A stretch of 64,000 nt of DNA from Arthrobacter zhaoxinii (GCF_025244925.1 NZ_CP104275.1:1736001-1800000); one strand, 5' to 3'. Positions 44,477-55,531 are shown, counted from the stretch's first letter. Notes: generated by a model from the letters alone, not told the origin. Program-made: numbers and translations.

Positions 44477-46203
44477 TACACACCTTCCGTTAGTGACAGG
44501 CTGAGCCTGAACTCGCTGGCTTCCGATTCTTCCTTGAATTCCAGAGTGGTTACGCCCACCAGCCGTTTGACCGCTTCTTTGACTTCTGCAGGGGAAGCAT
44601 AGAAGAACTCACGTCTGAGATTGACTTTATTCACCCGCCGGGACTCGAATTCCCGATGGAGTTGGGTCTCCAGGGCCGCCGCGTCCTCGCTGAAGAAAAG
44701 GACATGTATGTCGTAGAGGAACGGTACGCCGGCGCCACTCAGTTCTCGGATGCGTTCAGTGGGCTCGAGCCTCCGGGTCATCCCGATTTTCACGATGCGG
44801 TCCCCAAAGGCGCCAAGATTGGAGATGACGTAGACATAACCCGTGCGCACGTTGGCCTGACGGTTTTCAATGTCACGAAGCTTGGCCTCCGCTTCCTCAA
44901 CGAACTGTTGCATGGCGGCGACGGCGTCGGGTTCACCGCTGTCGACCGCGATGGCCAGCGCTGCAAGGTACTTGTCACGCTCCTGCTCCATCTTGTCGCG
45001 TGCCTTCTGCAGCTCTTTCTCCACCTTTTCCTGCTCGCGCGCTTCCTCCCTGAGGGCACGCTGGGTTTCACGTTCAGCGGCTACCTTCGCGTGGTAGTCA
45101 GCAGTCAGCTTCAACTCATCCAACCGCAGCCGGTGATAGTCGTCGGTGATCGCAATCGCCATGCTCTTCCCGAGTTTTTCAATGGACGTTTTTGCACGTT
45201 CAAGCCGTGACGTATTTGCGTCAAGCGAGTGAGCACGGACGGTGCGTACGCAGTTGTCCGCTTCGGCGTTGTAGGCCCTCAACATCAGCTTGCACTGTTC
45301 CTTTACCATCTGGGCACCCTTTTTTATGTCTCCGTTGACCGCCCAATTAGTAGCCCCGGTGACCGCCCGTTCTTTCACAACTTCCTTGATGGAGGCCCTT
45401 AGCTGAGACAAGCGGTCCTTGTACTGGACGGCGTCCTCGAGCGGATGGGCGAAGTCATAGATACCCAGATCCTGCAGCAGGTTGATCTCACGTGTTTCAA
45501 CTATCCGCGACTCGAGCTCTGCTAATACGGCTTCCCGCTCACGAATTTGGTGGTTCAGGTCCTGAAGGTGCGCGAGCCCTGCGGGATCCGGCTCAGGAAC
45601 AGAAGCCGGGGGATTCACCACGCCCGAGCCATCGACGGCAGATTTCTGCTCCGCTGAGCCGTCATCAAGGACCGCCCCGTGGTGCCTGAGCAGATCCGGG
45701 AGCCCTCCAGTCCACCCTTGCGATACCGAGCGGACCTTCCACTCGCCGTTACGCCGGTAGATTTCACCCGCAACGGCAACGCGTTCAGTGGATAAACCCT
45801 CGCATGGGATGCTGAACAGGGTTCCAGAGTCTGCAGACAGAGTGAGCTCCAGCGAGGATAGTCCGCCCAATCGCGACTCTTCAGAATCCAAGGCACCCGC
45901 CACCGCAATGGTATGGACCTCCTTGGGAAGGCGGTCCAGAAAAATCTCCGCTTTGTGCGCATGCCCGGTTGCGGTATCGCTTCTCCCTAGATATCGGGCA
46001 GCACCGCCCAGATAATCCGGCTGGTTATAAAAGACAATGTCCGCGTTGGTGGTTACCCGCCTGTTGGCATCAAGTAGGAGGATGAACAGGTCCACCTCCT
46101 GGGTGCCGGACTGCGCCGTCCAGTGAAGCTCCATCCGGAGTCCGCGGTGAACAGGCGACGCGATGAGGGCATTTGCCCCTTTGGGCAGCGAAACATTGGG
46201 CAT
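44476..46203 (-). CDS. TerD - DUF4041 - GIY-YIG (Mug113/T5orf172) nuclease, SNIPE-related
   Basis: A 575-residue three-part protein. Residues 1-180 form a TerD domain (LPKGANALI, VDLFILLLDANRRV, VFYNQPD, GEIYRRNGEWKVRSVSQGW). A Pro linker (198-208) and coiled coil lead to DUF4041 at about 240-385 (LQDLGIYDFAHPLEDAVQYK, KLMLRAYNAEADNC, ITDDYHRLRLDELKLTADY). A second coiled coil (about 375-450) precedes a GIY-YIG nuclease at 455-545: GYVYVI, VKIGMTRRLEPTERI with the catalytic-type Arg, ALETQLHREF with the metal-site Glu 512, and REFFY. DUF4041 plus GIY-YIG is the core of SNIPE anti-phage nucleases; the usual TM anchor is absent here. Defence function is inferred. TATGGT ends 6 bases before the ATG. 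Confidence 0.85.
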   Translation of the reverse strand: MPNVSLPKGANALIASPVHRGLRMELHWTAQSGTQEVDLFILLLDANRRVTTNADIVFYNQPDYLGGAARYLGRSDTATGHAHKAEIFLDRLPKEVHTIAVAGALDSEESRLGGLSSLELTLSADSGTLFSIPCEGLSTERVAVAGEIYRRNGEWKVRSVSQGWTGGLPDLLRHHGAVLDDGSAEQKSAVDGSGVVNPPASVPEPDPAGLAHLQDLNHQIREREAVLAELESRIVETREINLLQDLGIYDFAHPLEDAVQYKDRLSQLRASIKEVVKERAVTGATNWAVNGDIKKGAQMVKEQCKLMLRAYNAEADNCVRTVRAHSLDANTSRLERAKTSIEKLGKSMAIAITDDYHRLRLDELKLTADYHAKVAAERETQRALREEAREQEKVEKELQKARDKMEQERDKYLAALAIAVDSGEPDAVAAMQQFVEEAEAKLRDIENRQANVRTGYVYVISNLGAFGDRIVKIGMTRRLEPTERIRELSGAGVPFLYDIHVLFFSEDAAALETQLHREFESRRVNKVNLRREFFYASPAEVKEAVKRLVGVTTLEFKEESEASEFRLSLSLTEGV

Positions 46204-46323
46204 AGAAGGACCATATAACGGACGTCCGACAAAAAACGCAGGGATAGCACCCGGGGGTTCAGCGCCCCGCGAAACCCCGCACGCGCGTCCGGGGCAGCCC
46301 GCCGTCGAACGTAGGATGGAGAA
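46204..46323. promoter_or_regulatory. divergent promoter region, nuclease operon / uvrC
   Basis: 120 bases serve both directions. On the minus strand TATGGT (46210-46215) ends 6 bases before ATG 46203. On the plus strand TAGGAT (46312-46317) ends 6 bases before GTG 46324. A perfect 10-bp palindrome CGGACGTCCG at 46219-46228 lies directly upstream of the minus-strand -10 and could be an operator. Confidence 0.5.
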
Positions 46324-48330
46324 GTGGCAGATCCAGCAACCTACCGGCCGAAAACAGGGGAGATCCCCACGGCACCGGGCGTTTACCGCTTCCGGGACGA
46401 GCACGGCCGGGTCATCTATGTGGGCAAGGCCAAGAACCTCCGCTCCCGCCTGAACTCCTACTTCGCGAACCCCCGAGGGCTGCTGCCCAAGACCCGGGCC
46501 ATGGTGCACACCGCCGCCGGTGTCGAATGGACGGTGGTCGGCACCGAGCTCGAGGCGCTGCAGCTCGAGTACACCTGGATCAAGGAATTCAATCCCCGGT
46601 TCAACATCATGTTCCGGGACGACAAGTCCTACCCCTATCTCGCCGTGACCATGGGGGAGAAGTACCCGCGCGCCCAGGTTATGCGCGGTGACCGGCGCAA
46701 GGACACCCGCTACTTCGGACCGTTCTATCCGGCCAAGGCCATCCGGGAAACCCTGGACACCCTGCTCCGCGTCTTCCCCGTCCGCACCTGCAGCAGCGGC
46801 GTCTTCAAGCGTGCCGAACGCACCGGCCGGCCGTGCCTGCTCGGCTACATCGACAAGTGCTCGGCCCCCTGCGTGGGACGGATCAGCCCCGAGGACCACC
46901 GCGAGCTCGCCGCCGAGCTGTGCGACTTCATGGCCGGCGAAGGCAAACGCTTCATCTCCAGCCTCGAAAAGGAAATGCAGGCCGCCGTCGCGGAACTGGA
47001 TTACGAAACCGCCGCCCGGCTCCGGGATGACATCTCCGCGCTCCGGAAGGTGTTCGAGCGCAACAACGTGGTGCTCAGCGAAGACACCGACGCAGACATC
47101 TTCGCGCTGGAAGAAGACGAACTCGAAGCCTCCGCCCAGGTGTTCCACGTCCGCGGCGGACGCATCCGCGGCCAGCGCGGCTGGGTGGTGGAAAAGGTCG
47201 AAGACAATGACACCTCGGACCTGGTGGAGCACCTGATCCAGCAGGTCTACGGGGAGGCCAACTCCACGGACCGGATTCCGCGCCAGGTCCTGGTGCCGGT
47301 CCTCCCGCCGGACGCCGAGGAACTCGCCGAGTGGCTGGGCGGGCTGCGCGGAGCCAAGGTGGACATCCGGGTGCCGATGCGCGGTGACAAGAAGGCACTG
47401 ATGGAGACCGTGGCACGCAACGCCGCGGATGCCCTGCGGCTGCACAAGAGCCGCCGCGCCGGGGACATCACCACCCGCTCCGCCGCCCTGCAGGAATTGC
47501 AGGAAGCCCTCGACCTGCCCTCGCCGCCGCTGCGCATCGAGTGCTACGACATCTCCCATGTACAGGGAACCAACGTGGTTGCCTCCATGGTGGTGGCGGA
47601 AGACGGCCTGCCGAAGAAATCGGACTACCGCAAGTTCTCCATCACCGGCGACGCCGCACGCGACGATACGTCCTCCATGTACAACGTCATTTCCCGCCGT
47701 TTCCGCAACTACCTGGCCGAAAACGCGGACCCCGCCGCCGATCCCGATGCCCCGGTGGACCTGCCGGACGAGCGCGGCGGCGACGGCGACGTCCAGCCGC
47801 TGACCGACACCCTGACCCCGGCAGTCAAGGCCAGGTTCGCCTACCCGCCGAACCTCGTGGTGGTGGACGGCGGCCAGCCGCAGGTGGCGGCGGCGTCGAA
47901 AGCCCTGGCAGACCTGGGCATCACCGACGTGCAGGTGGTCGGACTGGCCAAGCGCCTGGAGGAGGTCTGGGTTCCGGACAGCGACTTCCCGGTGATCCTC
48001 CCGCGTGCCTCCGAGGCGCTGTTCCTGCTCCAGCGCGTCCGGGATGAGGCTCACCGCTTCGCCATCACCTTCCACCGGCAGAAGCGGGGTAAGTCCATGA
48101 CTGCGTCCCTGCTCGATGAGGTGCCCGGACTGGGACCGTCCAAACGGCAGGCGTTGCTCAAGCACTTCGGGTCGGTAAAGAAACTGCGGGCTGCCACCGA
48201 GGACGAGCTGCGGGAGGTTCCGGGTATCGGACCGGCCATGGCCGCCAACCTGCGCAGCCGCCTGGCCGACAAGGAAACGGCGGGGGTGCCGGCGGTCAAT
48301 ATGGCCACCGGCGAAATCCTGGAAACTTAG
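46324..48330 (+). CDS. uvrC: UvrABC system protein C
   Basis: Dual-incision nuclease of nucleotide-excision repair. The 668 residues carry an N-terminal GIY-YIG domain ([21 protein letters not shown], about 18-45), a Cys-containing linker, a UVR domain binding UvrB ([20 protein letters not shown] near 223-242), an RNase H-like nuclease domain with [13 protein letters not shown] and [10 protein letters not shown], and a C-terminal helix-hairpin-helix pair. A short insert around residues 475-495 ([18 protein letters not shown]) is acidic. GTG 46324 follows a leaderless-type -10 box. Confidence 0.97.
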   Translation: MADPATYRPKTGEIPTAPGVYRFRDEHGRVIYVGKAKNLRSRLNSYFANPRGLLPKTRAMVHTAAGVEWTVVGTELEALQLEYTWIKEFNPRFNIMFRDDKSYPYLAVTMGEKYPRAQVMRGDRRKDTRYFGPFYPAKAIRETLDTLLRVFPVRTCSSGVFKRAERTGRPCLLGYIDKCSAPCVGRISPEDHRELAAELCDFMAGEGKRFISSLEKEMQAAVAELDYETAARLRDDISALRKVFERNNVVLSEDTDADIFALEEDELEASAQVFHVRGGRIRGQRGWVVEKVEDNDTSDLVEHLIQQVYGEANSTDRIPRQVLVPVLPPDAEELAEWLGGLRGAKVDIRVPMRGDKKALMETVARNAADALRLHKSRRAGDITTRSAALQELQEALDLPSPPLRIECYDISHVQGTNVVASMVVAEDGLPKKSDYRKFSITGDAARDDTSSMYNVISRRFRNYLAENADPAADPDAPVDLPDERGGDGDVQPLTDTLTPAVKARFAYPPNLVVVDGGQPQVAAASKALADLGITDVQVVGLAKRLEEVWVPDSDFPVILPRASEALFLLQRVRDEAHRFAITFHRQKRGKSMTASLLDEVPGLGPSKRQALLKHFGSVKKLRAATEDELREVPGIGPAMAANLRSRLADKETAGVPAVNMATGEILET

Positions 48331-48331
48331 C

Positions 48332-48337
48332 TAGGCT
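48332..48337 (+). promoter_or_regulatory. possible -10 box of rapZ-yvcK-whiA
   Basis: TAGGCT, about 75 bases before the rapZ ATG and directly after the uvrC stop. The -35 is not clear. Confidence 0.35.
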
Positions 48338-48412
48338 TGGAAACCGGCGTGTCGGCTTCGAAACGTTCGGAGTTTCTTCAAAAAGCAGGGCAATCAGAAT
48401 GGGACCACAGCA

Positions 48413-49312
48413 ATGACGCAAGAGGACCGGTTAACCGTAGTCAAACCCGAGGAATCGGAGCTGCTCGTGGTGACGGGCATGTCCGGTGCCGGGCGCAGCA
48501 CTGCTGCCAACGCTCTGGAAGACCACGGCTGGTACGTCGTGGAGAACCTGCCGCCGCTGATGCTGGGGACCCTCACCGAACTGGTGTCCCGGATGCCGCA
48601 GTCCATCCCGAAGCTTGCCGTGGTGATCGATGTCCGCAGCAAGGAGCTCTTCCAGGACATCCGCGAGGCACTGCGGAACCTGCGCGCGGCCGGCGTCGGC
48701 TACCGGCTGCTGTTCCTGGACGCCGACGACTCCACCCTGGTCCGCCGCTTTGAACAGGGCCGCCGCCCGCACCCGCTCCAGGGTGACGGCAGCATCCTGG
48801 ACGGTATCGCCGCCGAACGCGAGGTCCTGACGGAACTGCGGGAATCCTCCGACGTCGTGGTGGACACCTCCAAGCTGAATGTCCATGCCCTGGCCACCAC
48901 CGTCACCGAGCTGTTCACGGAGTCCGGCCCGATTGTCCTGCGCCTGAACGTTATGAGCTTCGGCTTCAAATACGGCCTGCCGGTGGACGCGAACTACGTG
49001 GCCGACGTCCGCTTCATCCCCAATCCGCACTGGGTCCCGCAGCTGCGCCCGCACACCGGGCTGGATGAGGACGTCCGCGACTACGTCCTGCAGGCCAAGG
49101 GCACCGCGGATTTCCTGGACCGCTACGTTGAGGCCCTGGAACCCGTGATTGACGGCTACCGCCGCGAAAACAAGCACTACGCCACCATCGCCGTCGGCTG
49201 CACGGGCGGCAAGCACCGCTCCGTTGCGGTCACGGAGGAACTGGCCAAGCGGCTGGACCAGCTTCCCCACGTGACGGTCAGCTCGCACCACCGGGATCTG
49301 GGGCGCGAATAG
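48413..49312 (+). CDS. rapZ: RNase adapter protein RapZ
   Basis: A 299-residue nucleotide-binding protein. In E. coli it guides the small RNA GlmZ to RNase E; in actinobacteria its target is less defined. Seen are the P-loop-like GMSGAGRSTAANAL near 22-35 (Arg where many have Lys), the FLDADDSTLVRRFEQGRRPHPL block (about 100-121) and the C-terminal GCTGGKHRSV motif near 263-272. It leads the conserved rapZ-yvcK-whiA cluster, and its stop overlaps the yvcK start (TAGTG). Confidence 0.95.
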   Translation: MTQEDRLTVVKPEESELLVVTGMSGAGRSTAANALEDHGWYVVENLPPLMLGTLTELVSRMPQSIPKLAVVIDVRSKELFQDIREALRNLRAAGVGYRLLFLDADDSTLVRRFEQGRRPHPLQGDGSILDGIAAEREVLTELRESSDVVVDTSKLNVHALATTVTELFTESGPIVLRLNVMSFGFKYGLPVDANYVADVRFIPNPHWVPQLRPHTGLDEDVRDYVLQAKGTADFLDRYVEALEPVIDGYRRENKHYATIAVGCTGGKHRSVAVTEELAKRLDQLPHVTVSSHHRDLGRE

Positions 49313-50328
49313 TGTCCTTCCTCACCGGACCGCTGCCCCTGATTCCCGAGGGCGGACGGGAGAGCGGGGACAAGGCCGGATCAATCGTCGCCCTCGGCGG
49401 CGGACACGGCCTGTCTTCGTCCCTCTCGGCCCTCCGCCTGCTCACCACCGACCTCACCGCCATTGTCACGGTTGCCGACGACGGCGGCTCCTCCGGCCGC
49501 CTCCGCCGTGAGCTGGGCGTCCTCCCGCCCGGGGACCTGCGGATGGCGCTGGCGGCACTCTGCGATGACACCGACTGGGGGCGCACCTGGCGCGACGTTA
49601 TGCAGCACCGCTTCCGCTCCCAGCCCGGCGTCGAAGGCTCCCTGGATGACCACGCCCTCGGCAACCTGCTGATCGTGACGCTCTGGGAGCTGCTGGGGGA
49701 CCCCGTCGCCGGCCTCCAGTGGGCCGGTGCGCTGCTGGGCGCCCGCGGCCAGGTGCTGCCGATGTCCACGCTGCCGCTGACCATTGAAGGGGACGTGCTG
49801 CGCCGCACGGCGGCCGGAGACGTGCTTGAAACCATCAGCGGCCAGGCCAGCCTCGCCGCCGCCGGGGCCCGCAGCAACGTCGCCGACGTCCGGCTCCTGC
49901 CGGTCGACGCCCCGGCCTGCCCGGCCGCACTGGAGGCCATCGACCGTGCCGACTGGGTGGTTCTGGGACCCGGCTCCTGGTACACCTCCGTCCTGCCGCA
50001 CCTGATGCTGCCGCAGCTGCGCGATGCGTTGTGCGCCACATCCGCAAAGCGGTGCCTGACCATGAATCTCAGCAACGAGACAACCGAAACGTCGGGAATG
50101 AGCGCAGTGGACCATCTGGCGGTTATCCGCCGTTACGCGCCGGAGTTCAAGGTGGACGCCGTGCTGGTGGACCCGTCCGTGGTGGCGGACAAAGGAGCCT
50201 TCGAGGACGCTGTAGCAGAACTCGGCGGCCGTCCGGTCTTCGGTAAGGTGGGGGCAGCATCGGGGCGTCCGATCCATGATCCGCTCCGCCTCGCAACCGC
50301 CTTCCACGATATATTTGGGGAGAATTAG
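49312..50328 (+). CDS. yvcK: YvcK family protein (gluconeogenesis factor, CofD-like)
   Basis: A 338-residue cytosolic protein binding UDP-sugars in relatives, needed for growth on gluconeogenic carbon sources and for cell-envelope precursor supply (CuvA in mycobacteria). Motifs: [16 protein letters not shown] near 26-41, [17 protein letters not shown] near 54-70, and [20 protein letters not shown] 49312 overlaps the rapZ stop. The whiA ribosome site overlaps its own stop codon. Confidence 0.93.
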   Translation: MSFLTGPLPLIPEGGRESGDKAGSIVALGGGHGLSSSLSALRLLTTDLTAIVTVADDGGSSGRLRRELGVLPPGDLRMALAALCDDTDWGRTWRDVMQHRFRSQPGVEGSLDDHALGNLLIVTLWELLGDPVAGLQWAGALLGARGQVLPMSTLPLTIEGDVLRRTAAGDVLETISGQASLAAAGARSNVADVRLLPVDAPACPAALEAIDRADWVVLGPGSWYTSVLPHLMLPQLRDALCATSAKRCLTMNLSNETTETSGMSAVDHLAVIRRYAPEFKVDAVLVDPSVVADKGAFEDAVAELGGRPVFGKVGAASGRPIHDPLRLATAFHDIFGEN

Positions 50329-50338
50329 GAGTGTTTTT

Positions 50339-51319
50339 GTGGCGTTAACCGCAGCAGTAAAAGAGGAACTTTCACGTCTGGACGTGAAGAAGTCCTCAGT
50401 CCGCAAGGCCGAGGTGTCGGCAATGCTGCGTTTTGCCGGCGGACTGCACATCATTTCCGGCCGCATCGTCATTGAAGCCGAGGTGGACCTGGCATCCACC
50501 GCCCGCCGGCTGCGTGCTGCCATCGCCGAGGTGTACGGCCACGCCAGCGACATCATTGTCGTCTCCGGCGGGGGACTGCGCCGCGGCAACCGCTACGTGG
50601 TGCGCGTCGTCAAGGACGGGGAATCCCTGGCCCGGCAGACCGGCCTGCTCGATGCCCGGGGCCGTCCCGTCCGGGGCCTGCCCTCCGTCGTCGTCAACGG
50701 TTCGGCGGCCGACGCCGAGGCCGTCTGGCGGGGTGCCTTCCTCGCCCACGGTTCCCTCACCGAACCCGGCCGCTCGTCCTCGCTTGAAGTCACCTGCCCC
50801 GGACCCGAAGCGGCCCTGGCCCTGGTCGGCTCCGCCCGCCGGATCGGCATCTCGGCCAAGGCGCGCGAGGTCCGCGGCGTGGACCGAGTGGTGATCCGCG
50901 ACGGCGACACCATCGCTGCCCTGCTCACCCGGATGGGCGCCCACGACGCGCTGATGGTCTGGGAAGAGCGCCGCATGCGCAAGGAAGTGCGGGCCACCGC
51001 CAACCGGCTGGCCAACTTCGACGACGCGAACCTGCGCCGCTCCGCGCAGGCCGCCGTCGCCGCCGGCGCCCGGGTGGACCGTGCCCTGGAGATCCTCGGC
51101 GAGGACGTCCCGGAGCACCTGCGCTACGCCGGCGAGCTGCGCGTGGCGCACAAGCAGGCCAGCCTGGACGAGCTGGGACACCTGGCGGACCCGCCCATGA
51201 CCAAGGATGCGATTGCCGGCCGGATCCGGCGCCTGCTGGCCATGGCCGACAAGCGCGCAGCCGAGCTGGGGATTCCGGGTACCGAGTCCAGTGTCACTCC
51301 GGAAATGTTGGATGAATAA
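50339..51319 (+). CDS. whiA: DNA-binding protein WhiA
   Basis: A 326-residue transcription factor of Gram-positive bacteria, controlling sporulation-septation genes in Streptomyces and division or metabolism elsewhere. The N-terminal two-thirds are LAGLIDADG-like (e.g. [18 protein letters not shown] near 135-152, without the catalytic acids), and the C-terminal HTH contains [20 protein letters not shown] near 275-294. GTG 50339 is chosen because AGGAG lies 7 bases upstream, inside the yvcK stop region. Confidence 0.94.
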   Translation: MALTAAVKEELSRLDVKKSSVRKAEVSAMLRFAGGLHIISGRIVIEAEVDLASTARRLRAAIAEVYGHASDIIVVSGGGLRRGNRYVVRVVKDGESLARQTGLLDARGRPVRGLPSVVVNGSAADAEAVWRGAFLAHGSLTEPGRSSSLEVTCPGPEAALALVGSARRIGISAKAREVRGVDRVVIRDGDTIAALLTRMGAHDALMVWEERRMRKEVRATANRLANFDDANLRRSAQAAVAAGARVDRALEILGEDVPEHLRYAGELRVAHKQASLDELGHLADPPMTKDAIAGRIRRLLAMADKRAAELGIPGTESSVTPEMLDE

Positions 51320-51365
51320 CGTTATTGCATAGGATGGACTAAGCCTGCTGCCTTTTTCGGCAGCA
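51315..51365 (+). promoter_or_regulatory. whiA-sodA junction: palindrome, -10-like box, hairpin
   Basis: A 12-bp palindrome AATAACGTTATT at 51315-51326 overlaps the whiA stop. TAGGAT at 51330-51335 could be a -10 for sodA. A 7-bp stem (51346-51352 with 51359-51365) follows; its T run lies in the loop, so it is a weak terminator at best. Confidence 0.4.
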
Positions 51366-51427
51366 CGATGAGTTTCCGGATGGGAATTCCGTCCGGAACA
51401 TTGATCCGACACCAACGGAGGATTTTC

Positions 51428-52054
51428 GTGAACGAGTACACACTGCCGGAACTGCCGTACGACTACGCGGCGCTTGAACCGCACATTTCCGCCCGCATCA
51501 TGGAACTGCACCACGACAAGCACCACGCCACGTACGTTGCCGGCGCCAACACGGCCCTGGCCCAGATGGCTGAAGCACGCGACAAGGGCGAGTTCGGCAC
51601 CATCGGCAAGCTCTCCAAGGACCTGGCCTTCCACCTGGGCGGCCACACCAACCACAGCATCTTCTGGAACAACATGTCCCCGGACGGCGGCGACAAGCCC
51701 GAAGGCGAACTGGCAGCAGCCATCGACGAGTTCTTCGGTTCCTTCGACGGCTTCCGCGGCCAGTTCAACGCCGTGGCCAACTCCATCCAGGGCTCCGGCT
51801 GGTCCATCCTTGCCTACGAACCGCTGGGCAAGAACCTGGTCATCGAGCAGCTCTACGACCAGCAGGGCAACGTTCCCGTGGGCACCATCCCCCTGCTGAT
51901 GCTCGACATGTGGGAGCACTCCTACTACCTGGACTACGCCAACGTGAAGGGCGACTACGTCAAGGCATGGTGGAACATCGTGAACTGGGCCGACGTCGCA
52001 GCCCGCTTCGAGGCCGCCCGCACCGGCGCCAAGAGCCTCATCATCCCGGCCTAG
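51428..52054 (+). CDS. sodA: superoxide dismutase, Mn/Fe family
   Basis: Converts superoxide to oxygen and hydrogen peroxide. The 208 residues contain all four metal ligands: His in [14 protein letters not shown] near 25-30, His in [10 protein letters not shown] near 73-82, and Asp/His in [12 protein letters not shown] near 158-169. GGHTNH and the DQQGN segment point to the manganese type. No signal peptide is seen. GTG 51428 is chosen because GGAGG lies 6 bases upstream. Confidence 0.95.
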   Translation: MNEYTLPELPYDYAALEPHISARIMELHHDKHHATYVAGANTALAQMAEARDKGEFGTIGKLSKDLAFHLGGHTNHSIFWNNMSPDGGDKPEGELAAAIDEFFGSFDGFRGQFNAVANSIQGSGWSILAYEPLGKNLVIEQLYDQQGNVPVGTIPLLMLDMWEHSYYLDYANVKGDYVKAWWNIVNWADVAARFEAARTGAKSLIIPA

Positions 52055-52136
52055 TTCCCCGGAAAGCCGCATATTCTGCGGGCGCCCCGGTCCGTACGGA
52101 GACTGTGACGCGTAAGATAAATCCGTAGGTCCGGTC

Positions 52137-52164
52137 CCGCCCGGTGCTTTCCGGCACCGGGCGG
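52137..52164 (+). terminator. hairpin between sodA and gap
   Basis: An 11-bp perfect stem (52137-52147 with 52154-52164), 6-base loop, and no T run after it. It is probably the sodA terminator. Further downstream TACCCT at 52240-52245 may be the gap -10. Nothing else was recognised in the 238-base gap. Confidence 0.6.
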
Positions 52165-52268
52165 ACAGGGCCACGGCGCCGCGGCCGGAAGGGTTTACCC
52201 AAGCGGAAGTGTCAGGCCGCAGTCAGTCCGGTGGCTTCTTACCCTGAGGTCACACAGCTCTCGATTGA

Positions 52269-53297
<1,029 letters not shown>

Positions 53298-53321
53298 TCA
53301 ACCGAGTACGCAAAGGTAGAC

Positions 53322-54548
53322 ATGACTGTCAAAACTCTCCCCGACCTGGTCAGCGAAGGCGTCGACGGCAGGTACGTCCTCGTCCGCTCGGACCTGAACG
53401 TACCGCTCGACGACGGCCGGGTTACCGACGACGGACGTATCCGGGCGTCGATTCCCACCCTGCAGACCCTCGTGGAGCACGGTGCCAAGGTCATTGTGAT
53501 GGCCCACCTCGGCCGCCCGAAGGGCAAGCCGGAGGAGAAGTACTCGCTGCGTCCCGCCGTCGACCGCCTCGCCGAGCTCTCCCCGTTCCCGGTGGAGTTC
53601 GCCGAAGACGTGGTAGGCGACAGTGCCCGCGGGCTGGCCGGCTCGCTGGCCGCCGGGTCCGTTCTTGTGCTGCAGAACATCCGCTTCGATCCGCGCGAAA
53701 CCTCCAAGGACGACGCCGAGCGCCAGGCCCTGGCCGGGGAGCTGGCAGCCCTGACCGGGGACAACGGCGCCTACGTAGACGATGCTTTCGGTGCCGTGCA
53801 CCGGAAGCATGCCAGCGTCTACGATGTTGCCGAGGCGCTGCCCGCCTATGAAGGCGGGCTGGTGCATACCGAGGTCGAGGTGCTCAAACGCCTCACCGAG
53901 AACCCGGAGAAGCCGTACGTGGTGGTCCTGGGCGGTTCCAAGGTGTCCGACAAGCTGGCAGTGATCGAGAACCTGATGGACCGGGCGGACTACCTCCTGG
54001 TGGGCGGCGGCATGGTCTTCACGTTCCTGGCGGCGCAGGGCTACAACGTCGGCGCCTCGCTGCTCGAGACAGACCAGATCGAAAACGTCAAGGGCTACCT
54101 CAGCCGTGCCAAGGAGGTCGGCTGCGAATTCGTCCTCCCCACCGACATTGTGGTGGCGGATAAGTTCGCTGCGGACGCAGATGTCGAGACCGTACCTGCC
54201 GATGCCATGGAGAACGGCCGTTTCGGTGCCTCCGGCCTCGGCCTGGATATCGGTCCCGATTCCGCGGCAGCGTTCGCCGAGCGGATCCGCGGCGGGAAGA
54301 CCATCTTCTGGAACGGCCCCATGGGCGTGTTCGAGTTCGAGGCCTTTGCCAACGGCACCCGTGCCGTGGCCCAGGGGCTGAAGGACTCCAGCGGCTTCAG
54401 CGTGGTCGGCGGCGGCGATTCGGCGGCAGCCGTCCGGAAGCTCGGCTTCTCGGAAGCCGATTTCGGCCACATCTCCACCGGCGGCGGCGCCAGCCTCGAG
54501 TACCTGGAAGGCAAGGCCCTGCCGGGCCTTACCGTCCTCGACAAGTAA
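53322..54548 (+). CDS. pgk: phosphoglycerate kinase
   Basis: Transfers phosphate from 1,3-bisphosphoglycerate to ADP. The 408 residues include [14 protein letters not shown] near 18-31, [12 protein letters not shown] near 61-72, [17 protein letters not shown] near 201-217, the nucleotide-binding [13 protein letters not shown] near 328-340 and [13 protein letters not shown] near 363-375. Two-domain layout and length are normal. Confidence 0.97.
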   Translation: MTVKTLPDLVSEGVDGRYVLVRSDLNVPLDDGRVTDDGRIRASIPTLQTLVEHGAKVIVMAHLGRPKGKPEEKYSLRPAVDRLAELSPFPVEFAEDVVGDSARGLAGSLAAGSVLVLQNIRFDPRETSKDDAERQALAGELAALTGDNGAYVDDAFGAVHRKHASVYDVAEALPAYEGGLVHTEVEVLKRLTENPEKPYVVVLGGSKVSDKLAVIENLMDRADYLLVGGGMVFTFLAAQGYNVGASLLETDQIENVKGYLSRAKEVGCEFVLPTDIVVADKFAADADVETVPADAMENGRFGASGLGLDIGPDSAAAFAERIRGGKTIFWNGPMGVFEFEAFANGTRAVAQGLKDSSGFSVVGGGDSAAAVRKLGFSEADFGHISTGGGASLEYLEGKALPGLTVLDK

Positions 54549-54556
54549 AACCAATG

Positions 54557-54588
54557 GTGCGGGCCCGCTGGCATAAGCGGGCCCGCAC
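54557..54588 (+). terminator. intercistronic hairpin between pgk and tpiA
   Basis: A 13-bp perfect stem (54557-54569 with 54576-54588) with a 6-base loop and no T run. It may be a partial terminator or mRNA stabiliser inside the operon. Confidence 0.7.
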
Positions 54589-54653
54589 CTGCATGTCCCA
54601 TCCCGCCCGGCCTTCAACGGCCGGTGCACCGCGAGCAAGAAACCGGAGTAACC

Positions 54654-55469
54654 ATGACCACCTCCACGAACGGCAAGTTCGACCGCACACCCCTGATCGC
54701 CGGCAACTGGAAGATGAACATGGACCACGTCCAGGGCATCACCCTGCTGCAGAAGCTGGCATGGACGCTGAGCGACGCACGCCACGACTACGGCCGCGTG
54801 GAGGTTGTGGTGTTCCCTCCGTTCACCGACCTGCGCAGCACGCAGACCCTGGTGGCCGGCGACAAGCTGAAGGTGGAATACGGCGCGCAGGATCTCTCGC
54901 CGAACGATTCCGGCGCCTTTACCGGAGACATCTCCGGCCAGTTCCTCGCCAAGCTCGGCTGCAGCTACGTCCTCGTGGGGCACAGCGAACGCCGGTCCGT
55001 CCACGGTGAGAGCGACGAGCTGCTGAATGAAAAGCTCAAGGCCGCCTACCGCCACAACCTGGTGCCCATCCTCTGCGTAGGCGAAGGCCTTGAGGTCCGC
55101 CAGGCGGGCGACCACGTGCTGCACACCCTTGCGCAGGTCCGCAAGGACCTTGCCGGCCTGAACGCCGAGCAGGTTTCCAACCTCGTCATTGCCTACGAAC
55201 CCATCTGGGCCATCGGAACGGGCGAAGTGGCGGGTCCCGACGACGCACAGGAAATGTGCGCGGCCATCCGTGCCGAAATCGCGGATCTGTACGACGACAG
55301 CGTAGCTGCCAAGACCCGCCTGCTCTACGGCGGCTCGGTCAAGGCCGCCAATGCGGCAAGCATTCTGGGCGAACGGGACGTGGACGGCGTGCTGGTGGGC
55401 GGCGCCAGTTTGGATGTGGGCGAATTTGCTAATATTGTCAGGTTCGAACAACATCTGGTGACTGACTGA
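54654..55469 (+). CDS. tpiA: triose-phosphate isomerase
   Basis: Interconverts dihydroxyacetone phosphate and glyceraldehyde-3-phosphate. The 271 residues have the substrate Lys in AGNWKMN near 16-22, the His in VGHSERR near 107-113, the catalytic Glu in [11 protein letters not shown] near 180-190, and the phosphate loop YGGSVKAAN near 223-231. ATG 54654 is chosen, with GGAG 5 bases upstream; a start 10 codons earlier has no such site. Confidence 0.96.
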   Translation: MTTSTNGKFDRTPLIAGNWKMNMDHVQGITLLQKLAWTLSDARHDYGRVEVVVFPPFTDLRSTQTLVAGDKLKVEYGAQDLSPNDSGAFTGDISGQFLAKLGCSYVLVGHSERRSVHGESDELLNEKLKAAYRHNLVPILCVGEGLEVRQAGDHVLHTLAQVRKDLAGLNAEQVSNLVIAYEPIWAIGTGEVAGPDDAQEMCAAIRAEIADLYDDSVAAKTRLLYGGSVKAANAASILGERDVDGVLVGGASLDVGEFANIVRFEQHLVTD

Positions 55470-55531
55470 ACTGCAGCTGAAGGGCGCCGCAGCGGCGTCT
55501 CCAATTCCCTGAGTCACCCGAAAGGCCCTAA

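Noticed and set aside
43126..46323. Attachment sites, transposase or integrase flanking the nuclease block
   Set aside because: None found. The only repeat near the edge is an imperfect 7-bp stem at 43151-43169 overlapping a stop codon.
48355..48375. Possible SOS box before rapZ (cgaaacgttcg)
   Set aside because: The half-sites are separated by 3 bases rather than the 6 needed between CGAA and TTCG in the LexA box.
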